This document shows positions 1-5,241 of a stretch of 5,658 nucleotides of DNA, piece by piece. The notes below the pieces were generated by a model that saw nothing but the letters and a program-made list of their open reading frames with translations, was not told where the DNA came from and did no database searches. A program made the translations under genes and the position numbers. The DNA is from Pseudomonadota bacterium (GTDB taxonomy: Bacteria > Myxococcota_A > Polyangia > Fen-1088), in assembly GCA_023438785.1 (NCBI GenBank), contig JAEXQJ010000387.1:1-5658 (forward strand). Reading direction: 5' to 3'. Within the stretch, counting starts at the first letter, position 1. Each line of letters opens with the position of its first letter.

Positions 1-6
1 CACCCG

Positions 7-984
7 ATGGCGCCGTGGTCGTCCACGCCGCTCATGCTGCTGGCGGGCGCCTGGCTCCTGCTCGGACTTCGCGGCGGTAGCTGGATCCCCTCAGCCGCCG
101 TATTCAGCGGGCCATGGAAGGCGGTGCCGATCTTCTCTTACGGCGTCATGCTGGGCACGGCCATGGTGGTGGGCTGGTTTCTTGCCATGCGCTTGGCGCG
201 CGCAGACGGGATCACCTCTGCGGCAGCGGGCGCCATCTACATGTGGACGGCGGTCTGGTCGATCATCGCCGCGCGCCTGCTCTACGCGGTGACCCAGTAC
301 CAGGAATTCGAAAACCCCTTTCAGATTTTCATGCTCAACCGTGGCGGCCTTGTGGCCTACGGCGGCATGATCGGGGGCGTTGGGGCCAGTTGGTTCAGCT
401 GTCGCCGACGGAAGGTCCAACTCCTGCGCTGGGCGGATGTGGCCGCGCCGTCGGTGGTCCTCGGAACCGCCATCACGCGTGTCGGTTGCCTCCTCTTCGG
501 TTGCGACTACGGCCGGCGAGCTGACGTGCCCTGGGCCATTCGTTTCCCCAAGGGGGCACCTGCCTGGAGCGATCACGTGGCGAACTTCCACCTGCCCCAG
601 GATGCGGCCCACTCCTTCCCTGTCCACCCGACGCAGATCTACGAGATCCTGGCCGGTGTGTCGCTCTTCGCGCTCCTCATGTACCTGCGCCGCGCGCGCA
701 AGTTCTCGGGCGAGGTCTTCCTGGGCTGGGTGCTCGGCTACGGCGTGCTGCGCTCGCTCATCGAGGTCTACCGCGGTGACAGCGACCGTGGCGAGGTGGG
801 GGCGCTGTCCACATCTCAGTTCATCGGCATCACCTCGGTGGTTCTGGGCCTAGCCCTCCTTGTGTACCTGTACAAGCGCTATAGGGCCGATCCGGCCGGC
901 GCACGGCTGTGGGAGCTGCCCATCGAAGGGCCGGCGCCCGAGTCGAACGACAGCGGGGCGCACAAGCGTCGGGAGAGGCGCTGA
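7..984 (+). CDS. lgt: Prolipoprotein diacylglyceryl transferase
   Basis: Inner-membrane enzyme that transfers the diacylglyceryl group of phosphatidylglycerol to the lipobox cysteine thiol of prelipoproteins, the first step of lipoprotein maturation. Visible family motifs, numbered from the ATG at 7: IFSYGVML (42-49), GGLVAYGGMIGG (113-124), TRVGCLLFGCDYGR (157-170, the Lgt signature with its key Arg158), HPTQIYE (207-213), and GYGVLRSLIEVYR (244-256, with conserved Arg249, Glu253 and Arg256). Several hydrophobic segments fit a polytopic protein. Tyr118 stands where E. coli Lgt has His103; from memory, Tyr occurs there in other Lgts. About 30 residues, including a hydrophobic stretch (9-20), precede the usual Lgt beginning, and the tail is basic and hydrophilic. 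The two codons before the ATG are open, so the true start may lie upstream of the window, and no ribosome binding site can be judged. First gene of a likely operon. Product call very secure; 5' end uncertain. Confidence 0.95.
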   Translation: MAPWSSTPLMLLAGAWLLLGLRGGSWIPSAAVFSGPWKAVPIFSYGVMLGTAMVVGWFLAMRLARADGITSAAAGAIYMWTAVWSIIAARLLYAVTQYQEFENPFQIFMLNRGGLVAYGGMIGGVGASWFSCRRRKVQLLRWADVAAPSVVLGTAITRVGCLLFGCDYGRRADVPWAIRFPKGAPAWSDHVANFHLPQDAAHSFPVHPTQIYEILAGVSLFALLMYLRRARKFSGEVFLGWVLGYGVLRSLIEVYRGDSDRGEVGALSTSQFIGITSVVLGLALLVYLYKRYRADPAGARLWELPIEGPAPESNDSGAHKRRERR

Positions 985-1031
985 ACCCGAAAGCGGGCCG
1001 AATTGGGGTATAAACCCTCTCGCAACACAGC

Positions 1032-1038
1032 GAGGGAG
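1032..1038 (+). promoter_or_regulatory. Ribosome binding site for the winged-helix gene
   Basis: GAGGGAG lies 6 bases before the ATG at 1045, a good Shine-Dalgarno match at good spacing. It fixes this start and indicates independent translation initiation despite the short gap after lgt. Confidence 0.7.
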
Positions 1039-1044
1039 TGACTC

Positions 1045-1569
1045 ATGAGTCTCAAGCGTAGCCACACGGCCGGCAGTCGCACGAGCAGTGGAGGTTCCTC
1101 TGATTCGGGCAAGATCGGACGGCAAGAACTCTACGACGAGCTCAAAAGGCTGGCCCAGTCCGGCGAGAGCTTTTCGCCGGTTGACGTCGCCATGGCCATC
1201 GGCGCTGCGGAGGCCCAGGTCTCGCGCGCGTTGCTCGGTCTGGCCGCGGAGGGGTGTTTGGAGAAGGTGGAGGCGGGCAAGTACTGCGCCACGCCCCTGG
1301 CCGAGATGGGCCAGGCGGAGTTCATCAAGGCCTTGGCGCGGGCGTCGAAAATCGACTCGACCCGACAGCGCGACCTAACTGAGATCGCCCGCCTGAAGCA
1401 GAACAACGACGTCATGCGCGCCAAATTGCTGGCCGTGGTTGCCGAAAGGGATCACTACCTGGCCGCCCTTAGGCAGCACGGCATCGATCCGGGGCCCGTG
1501 CCCAGCCGCGCGGGCGAAGCCACGTCGACCGAGGGCACGCCCCCTGCCCAAGGGGGCACGGGCGGCTGA
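1045..1569 (+). CDS. Small winged-helix / coiled-coil protein, function unknown
   Basis: A 174-residue soluble protein that I do not recognise as a named family. Residues 1-23 are Ser/Gly/Lys-rich and probably disordered. Residues 25-84 read as a winged helix-turn-helix: helix 1 (RQELYDELKRLAQ, 27-39), helix 2 (SPVDVAMAIG, 44-53), a likely recognition helix (AAEAQVSRALLGLAAEG, 54-70), and a beta wing (LEKVEAGKYCATP, 72-84). Residues 105-145 form a long charged helix with heptad-like hydrophobic spacing (RDLTEIARLKQNNDVMRAKL, 109-128), a plausible coiled coil for dimerisation. It ends in HGIDPGP and a Gly/Pro/Thr-rich tail. There is no signal peptide or membrane segment, so it should be cytoplasmic. 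The start is supported by GAGGGAG at 1032-1038. It lies between lgt and an FHA protein gene, 22 bases from the latter's proposed start. DNA binding is inferred from the predicted fold; the domain could equally serve protein-protein contacts, since wHTH modules sometimes do. Confidence 0.88.
   Translation: MSLKRSHTAGSRTSSGGSSDSGKIGRQELYDELKRLAQSGESFSPVDVAMAIGAAEAQVSRALLGLAAEGCLEKVEAGKYCATPLAEMGQAEFIKALARASKIDSTRQRDLTEIARLKQNNDVMRAKLLAVVAERDHYLAALRQHGIDPGPVPSRAGEATSTEGTPPAQGGTGG
1539..1557. repeat. GC-rich inverted repeat at end of winged-helix gene
   Basis: A perfect 7-base-pair stem, GCCCCCT / AGGGGGC, encloses a 5-base loop (GCCCA). It lies inside the last codons of the winged-helix gene, 9 bases before its stop codon and about 35 bases before the proposed start of the FHA gene. 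The direct repeat GGGCACG (1533-1539 and 1554-1560) overlaps both arms. No T-run follows, so it is not a classical terminator. It could affect coupling between the two genes, or simply reflect a low-complexity Pro/Gly-coding tail. The repeat itself is certain; the function is not. Confidence 0.5.
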
Positions 1570-1591
1570 GCGGCCGTCTCAGCCCGCGAGC

Positions 1592-2629
1592 GTGCCGGTG
1601 CCGCTTCGTTTCCGCATTCGTACTCTGTCCGGGGCAGGCCAGTCCACTGAGCGCCTGCTGGCGTTGGAGACCACCGACGATCAGGTCTTCGTTGGCCGTT
1701 ACCGCGGATCGCAGATCGAGCTGCCGCTGCCAGCCGTTTCGGGCCGCCATGCGCGCCTCTGGCGAACCGGCGAGGGGTGGCGAGTCGAGGATCTGGGCAG
1801 CGCCAACGGGACGTTTCGCAACGGCTGCCGTCTGGTGCCGCAGCGTCCGGAGCCGCTCCTGCCCGGCGATGTGCTGGGGGTCGTGGGTGTGGAGGTTGTC
1901 TTCGAGGGCGAGGATCGTGTGGCCTTGGTCGCGGGCGACGCGCGCGTTGAGAGCACGTGTACCCTGGCGCGCCGTCTGGTGAGTGATCTCTTCGGCTCGT
2001 GTCGGGCGGCCGAGGTCCCCCGCCTGTTGTGTCCGGAGGGGAGCTCGGAGGTCCTGCGTCTCGGAAGCCTGGGGCGCTGCTACAGCGTGGGCCGCGGTGC
2101 GGCCTGCGATCTGGTGCTGGCCGACGAGGATGTATCGCGTGGCCACGCTGAGTTGGAACGCCGCGGGGATGGCGTGTACCTGCGCGACCTGGGATCCAAG
2201 AACGGGACGCTGTTGGACGGCCAACGGGTGAATGGTCAGACGAAGGTGCGCGACGGGGCGCTGCTCATCATCGGCAAGACCGAGCTTCGTTTCGAGGATC
2301 CCGAGGAACGCTACCTGAAGCAACTGGCCGAGGCCGAGGCCAAGGAGGCGGCCGAGGCGGCGGCTGAGGCGACTTCGGCCGCATCGCCGCCCACGTCGGC
2401 ACCGTCGCCTGCGGTGGCCTTGCCCGAGTCTCCATCCGCGTCGAGGAGCGACGAGACGCGAGAACGGAAGGGTTCGGAGTCGGGCCGGGCAGCGTCTTCG
2501 AATGCGATCCGGCGCACCTTGCAGGGGGCAAGCCGTTTTCGCCCGGCGCTCGCCGTCGCGCTGGCGGCGGTGGTGCTCTTGGGCGTGGCGGCGGCGGGAT
2601 TCTCTCTCCTGCTTGGCCTGTGGAAATAG
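1592..2629 (+). CDS. Tandem FHA-domain protein with C-terminal membrane anchor
   Basis: A 345-residue protein from the GTG at 1592. Two forkhead-associated (phosphothreonine-binding) domains are visible. FHA1 (about 20-105) has VGRYRGS (Gly35-Arg36), VSGRH (Ser50, His53) and DLGSANGT (Asn72). FHA2 (about 155-235) has VGRGAACDL (Gly167-Arg168), VSRGHAEL (Ser182, His185) and DLGSKNGT (Asn204). Both keep the GR, SxxH and NG residues that typically bind pThr. An Ala/Glu-rich helical stretch (244-261) and a Pro/Ser/charged linker (to about 315) lead to one hydrophobic segment (about 318-343) and then the C-terminus, so it looks tail-anchored with the FHA domains in the cytoplasm. The family suggests it reads Ser/Thr kinase output; no kinase gene is in the window. 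The frame is open back to a TTG at 1439 inside the preceding gene, which I think is too much overlap. The GTGs at 1592 and 1598 follow the previous stop but have only weak Shine-Dalgarno sequences, so the exact start is unsure. Confidence 0.9.
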   Translation: MPVPLRFRIRTLSGAGQSTERLLALETTDDQVFVGRYRGSQIELPLPAVSGRHARLWRTGEGWRVEDLGSANGTFRNGCRLVPQRPEPLLPGDVLGVVGVEVVFEGEDRVALVAGDARVESTCTLARRLVSDLFGSCRAAEVPRLLCPEGSSEVLRLGSLGRCYSVGRGAACDLVLADEDVSRGHAELERRGDGVYLRDLGSKNGTLLDGQRVNGQTKVRDGALLIIGKTELRFEDPEERYLKQLAEAEAKEAAEAAAEATSAASPPTSAPSPAVALPESPSASRSDETRERKGSESGRAASSNAIRRTLQGASRFRPALAVALAAVVLLGVAAAGFSLLLGLWK

Positions 2630-2643
2630 GCTAAAAAGCCCAG

Positions 2644-3627
2644 ATGCGTTTGTGCGCCCCTCTGCTGTTTCGCCCCGTCTACCAGCGTCTGGTGTGGGGC
2701 GGACGTCGGCTGGCGAATTGGCGCACCGATCTCCCCGCCGGCCCGGTGGGTGAATCCTGGGAATTGGCCGACCACGCCCGCGGCATGAGCCTGGTTGCGG
2801 AGGGCGCGTGGGCCGGACAGTCGCTGCGCCAGTTGGTCGAGCAGGCGGGACCCGAGTTGGTGGGGCGCGGTTTCGCGGGCGGGCCCTTTCCGGTCATGGT
2901 CAAGATCCTCGACGCGGCTGACCGGTTGAGTGTGCAGGTCCATCCCGACGACGAGATCGCGCGCCGCCTTGGCCTGGGCCCGAACGGCAAGAGCGAGTGC
3001 TGGTTCGTCCTGAGCGACGGCGGGGCGCTGTATCAGGGCACGCGGCGCGGGGTCGACCGGCACGCCTTCGAGAGCGCCTTGGCGTCAGGTGGCGCGCTGG
3101 CGGACCTGCTCAACCGCTTCGAAAGCGCCGCCGGAGACGTCTTCTTCCTGGAGGCGCGCACGGTTCACGCCTTGGGCGCGGGCTGCCTGCTCTACGAGGT
3201 CCAGCAGACGTCGGATGTGACGTTTCGCGTGTACGACTGGGATCGCCTCGGCCTGGATGGCAAGCCGCGGCCGCTCCACGTGGCCGAGTCGCTGGCTACC
3301 ATCGATTTCGCGCGGGATGGGTTCGGCCCCCACCAGCCGGCCTGGCAGTCTCTGCCTGGCGGCGTGGGTGCGCGGTCCTTGGCTGATTGTCCCTATTTTG
3401 TCCTCGAGCAGTATCGGATCCCGGCTGGCGCTAACCTTCCCTTCACGTCGGTGGAGGCCTGCGCGGTGATCACGTGTGTGGAGGGCGCCGGCGTCCTCAG
3501 GACCGAGGAGGGCAGGGCGACCATCGCGGCCATGCAGACGGCCCTCATCCCAGCCGCCGCGCAGAGCTGGCAGGCAACGGCTGGGCCCCAGGGACTGGAA
3601 GTCCTAGTCGCGACGCCGCGGCTGTAG
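2644..3627 (+). CDS. manA: Class I mannose-6-phosphate isomerase
   Basis: Cytoplasmic zinc enzyme interconverting fructose 6-phosphate and mannose 6-phosphate, feeding GDP-mannose and polysaccharide or glycan synthesis, or mannose use. At 327 residues it matches the short Bacillus-type ManA rather than the longer E. coli type. Motifs: FRPVYQRLVWGG (9-20), GESWELADH (36-44), VKILDAADRLSVQVHPDD (86-103), GKSECWFVL (115-123), ARTVHALGAG (171-180) and QQTSDVTFRVYDWDR (187-201). The expected metal ligands are all present: Gln98, His100, Glu118 and His175. The second, C-terminal cupin half (about 250-327) is present but divergent. The N-terminus aligns with the family's usual start, supporting the ATG at 2644, although no clear Shine-Dalgarno precedes it. 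The FHA gene stops only 14 bases upstream, so translational coupling is likely. Probably the last gene of the lgt block. Confidence 0.95.
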   Translation: MRLCAPLLFRPVYQRLVWGGRRLANWRTDLPAGPVGESWELADHARGMSLVAEGAWAGQSLRQLVEQAGPELVGRGFAGGPFPVMVKILDAADRLSVQVHPDDEIARRLGLGPNGKSECWFVLSDGGALYQGTRRGVDRHAFESALASGGALADLLNRFESAAGDVFFLEARTVHALGAGCLLYEVQQTSDVTFRVYDWDRLGLDGKPRPLHVAESLATIDFARDGFGPHQPAWQSLPGGVGARSLADCPYFVLEQYRIPAGANLPFTSVEACAVITCVEGAGVLRTEEGRATIAAMQTALIPAAAQSWQATAGPQGLEVLVATPRL

Positions 3628-3836
3628 CGCACGCGCAGGGACCTGCGGACCGCGCTCGTCCTGGCGGGAGACTGCGGACCAATCCGCCCTTGAACGCCGC
3701 CCGCCCGGAGTTCCTGCGCTTCCTGCTGTCGGTGCGCATTTCCGGCACTCGCGCTTTTTCGCCTGGATGAGGACGCGGCGATGCTCAGCTCGCGTATACC
3801 CCTTGACCGCCTTCAGCGAGGCCACAGGTTGATTGC

Positions 3837-3842
3837 GGAGGT
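3837..3842 (+). promoter_or_regulatory. Strong Shine-Dalgarno at alternative start 3849
   Basis: GGAGGT with the GGAGG core 7 bases before GTG 3849, nearly ideal. This start would place the lipoprotein's lipid-acceptor cysteine at residue 87, far too deep for a normal lipoprotein signal peptide. Either the site is fortuitous, it starts a longer product, or it drives a leader. Confidence 0.35.
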
Positions 3843-4044
3843 GGAACCGTGGTGCGAACGTGTGTCTTGCGGAAGGAATCGGGGAGTGCGCGGGGCGAGC
3901 AGGTTTGCGGGGGCGAGCGGAGCCCCGAGCGCCACTCGTCGAAAGCCAGCGTATCTCCGGACGCGCCAGTTCGCGGCGTGATCGGGGGAGCCGGCGCGGC
4001 TTCATGCACCCGCGGTGTCAGCTCGCTGCAGAGCGGGCCTGGGC

Positions 4045-4050
4045 AGGGGA
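4045..4050 (+). promoter_or_regulatory. Ribosome binding site for TTG start of lipoprotein
   Basis: AGGGGA lies 5 bases before TTG 4056 in the lipoprotein frame. This start gives an 18-residue span ending in the lipobox cysteine, a normal lipoprotein signal-peptide length, so I prefer it over 3849 (GTG), 3978 (GTG) and 4074 (ATG, no ribosome binding site). Confidence 0.5.
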
Positions 4051-4055
4051 GCCGC

Positions 4056-5150
4056 TTGTCTGGCCCGGCCTGCATGGTCCTTGTGCTCGTGCTCCCGGTG
4101 ATGGCGTGCTCGGGCCGGGCGAAGATTGCGCCATCCCGGCGGAGTTGGGAGGAGCCGGTTGCCTTGACTATGAATGCCGCGGCGGCGCCGGGAGGCAAAT
4201 GCGGGAGTGGCCCTGGGCAGCTCTTCCCGCCGGCGGCGCCGTGGAACACGCGTGTCGATGCGACCGCGGTGGCGCCCGCGTCATCCGCGGCCATTGGGTT
4301 TCTGCAGAGGGCTCATGTCGAGCGCATCCGATTTCAGGTCGACTTCTCGTTCAACGTGCTGAGCGCAGGACCGGCGACGCCGCGCCTGTCGTTCTCACCC
4401 ACCGAGGACTTCTATTCACCCCATTGTGATCCGGCCGCCGTCCCGGTGCCGGCGAGCGGCGCCATCGAGGGTGAGCCCGGGTACGAATGCACGCAGGACG
4501 GCGACTGCCATCTCATCGTGGCGGACCTGACCGGATGCCGGCTGTGGGAGATGTGGCGCGCCGACATTCGGAATGGCAATTTCCGCGGAGGCTGCCTGGC
4601 CATCTGGGATCTGCGGCGCGTGTATCCACCGACCGGCCGCGGCCGAGACTGCACCAGCGCGGACGCGGCGGGCCTGCCTATCGCGCCTCTGCTCTTCTCC
4701 GCTGACGACATCGCGGCGGGAGAGATCCGACATGCCCTGCGCTTCGTCCTGCCCAATTCGCTCATCCGGCGCGGCAGCTACGTTGCTCCGGCCACGCACA
4801 CCACCTCAGCCACCCGGGCCCCGTCCGAGGCGCCGCCGTATGGTGCGCGGATGCGGCTGAAGGCCGGGGTTGATATCCAGACGCTCCGGCCTGCGGCTCG
4901 CATCGTGGCGCGTGCTCTCCAGACCTACGGCATGTTCTTGGCCGACGGTGGCCGAGTCACGTTCACGGCCGTGAGTGATGCCTTTACGGTCCATCGCTGG
5001 AGTGACGTCGAGCTCGGCCCGCACGATCTCAAGGTGCTTCAATGGACGGACTTCGAAATGGTCGACAGCGGTCCGCTCATTCGCTTCGAGGATCGCTGCA
5101 ATCGCGAACCCATCACGACAGCTTCAGCAGCCAGCGTGCTTCCTGAGTGA
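4056..5150 (+). CDS. Cys-rich predicted lipoprotein, conserved domain of unknown function
   Basis: 364 residues from TTG 4056. The N-terminus is a lipoprotein signal peptide: hydrophobic core MVLVLVLP (7-14) and lipobox LPVMAC with lipid-acceptor Cys18, although the n-region lacks Lys/Arg. The mature protein has eight more cysteines (49, 124, 145, 151, 161, 180, 199, 348), suggesting disulfides in the periplasm or at the cell surface. Conserved-looking blocks: DGDCHLIVADLTGCRLWEM (148-166), GGCLAIWDL (178-186), CTSADAAGLPIAPLL (199-213), GEIRHALRF (222-230), YGARMRLKAGVDI (262-274), ALQTYGMFLADGG (287-299) and a final DFEMVD (332-337). From memory these match a family of exported proteins in soil bacteria carrying TSADAAGLPI..., GEIRHALRF and RLKASFDI blocks, for which I know no function. 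No classic hydrolase triad is apparent. It could be a carbohydrate-active or binding protein; that is a guess. The start is ambiguous; GTG 3849 has the stronger ribosome binding site. Confidence 0.85.
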   Translation: MSGPACMVLVLVLPVMACSGRAKIAPSRRSWEEPVALTMNAAAAPGGKCGSGPGQLFPPAAPWNTRVDATAVAPASSAAIGFLQRAHVERIRFQVDFSFNVLSAGPATPRLSFSPTEDFYSPHCDPAAVPVPASGAIEGEPGYECTQDGDCHLIVADLTGCRLWEMWRADIRNGNFRGGCLAIWDLRRVYPPTGRGRDCTSADAAGLPIAPLLFSADDIAAGEIRHALRFVLPNSLIRRGSYVAPATHTTSATRAPSEAPPYGARMRLKAGVDIQTLRPAARIVARALQTYGMFLADGGRVTFTAVSDAFTVHRWSDVELGPHDLKVLQWTDFEMVDSGPLIRFEDRCNREPITTASAASVLPE

Positions 5151-5164
5151 TTCGCGAACCCATC
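5102..5164. repeat. 13-base direct repeat around lipoprotein stop codon
   Basis: TCGCGAACCCATC occurs at 5102-5114, inside the last codons of the lipoprotein gene, and again at 5152-5164, just after its stop. The copies are exactly 50 bases apart and in different reading frames. It may be the trace of a small duplication or slippage, or chance. Confidence 0.45.
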
Positions 5165-5241
5165 TTCATCCAAGGTGCCCCGGGGCCCGCCGCGCGCCGC
5201 TCCGCCGAGGTCGAGGCTGGCGGGACGGGCAGGCACCGCGC
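5151..5241. other. Convergent intergenic gap
   Basis: 91 bases between two genes that converge. It contains the palindrome GCCCCGGGGC (5178-5187) and a 5-bp stem CCGCC/GGCGG (5202-5206 / 5219-5223) with a 12-base loop, plus a wider GGTGCC/GGCACC pair (5174-5179 / 5232-5237). None has a T-run, so no intrinsic terminator can be called with confidence, though one of these stems may serve both strands. Confidence 0.4.

Larger units (their letters stand above)
3628..4055. other. Long non-coding or leader region between manA and lipoprotein gene
   Basis: About 430 bases in which I see no convincing gene; the short frames on both strands have Arg/Ser/Pro-rich, non-protein-like translations. Contents: the direct repeat CTGCGGACC at 3643-3651 and 3672-3680; a 5-bp GGCGG/CCGCC inverted repeat (3663-3667 / 3684-3688); and a weak stem GGTGC/GCACT (3731-3735 / 3745-3749) followed five bases later by TTTTT (3755-3759), the only terminator-like element after manA and a poor one. 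TTGACC at 3803-3808 resembles a -35 box but has no good -10 partner. GGAGGT (3837-3842) precedes the GTG at 3849, whose frame is open into the lipoprotein gene. The region therefore may hold that gene's promoter and leader, or, from 3849, an unusual N-terminal extension. Confidence 0.5.

Noticed and set aside
986..997. CCCG-AAAG-CGGG hairpin right after lgt
   Set aside because: Only 4 bp and no T-run; likely chance and not a terminator, consistent with read-through into the next gene.
1009..1014. TATAAA as a -10 box before the winged-helix gene
   Set aside because: No -35-like sequence 16-18 bases upstream and no extended -10; a single AT-rich hexamer is not enough to call a promoter.
1469..2323. 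284-residue open frame antisense to the FHA gene
   Set aside because: It mirrors the codon pattern of the FHA gene in G+C-rich DNA; the translation has no recognisable domain, and the + strand shows two textbook FHA domains.
2311..3063. 250-residue open frame antisense to the FHA gene end and manA
   Set aside because: Shadow of manA and the Ala-rich FHA linker; no domain-like features.
3744..3758. GGCAC followed by a T-run, considered as a sigma-54 promoter
   Set aside because: The -12 GC element is missing (CTTTT instead of TTGCA-like).
3731..3759. Stem plus TTTTT as an intrinsic terminator for manA
   Set aside because: Only a 5-bp stem including a wobble pair, with five bases between stem and T-run, and about 100 bases after the stop; too weak to annotate separately.
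3781..3981. 66-residue + strand frame starting at ATG 3781
   Set aside because: No Shine-Dalgarno at useful spacing and an Arg/Ala/Ser-rich, unstructured translation; it overlaps the leader of the lipoprotein gene.
3604..4005. 133-residue - strand frame in the manA-lipoprotein gap
   Set aside because: Arg/Pro/Ala-rich translation with no motif; typical spurious frame in G+C-rich non-coding DNA.
3833..4429. 198-residue + strand frame overlapping the lipoprotein start
   Set aside because: Arg/Gly-rich composition, no domain; the alternative frame has a lipobox and conserved blocks.
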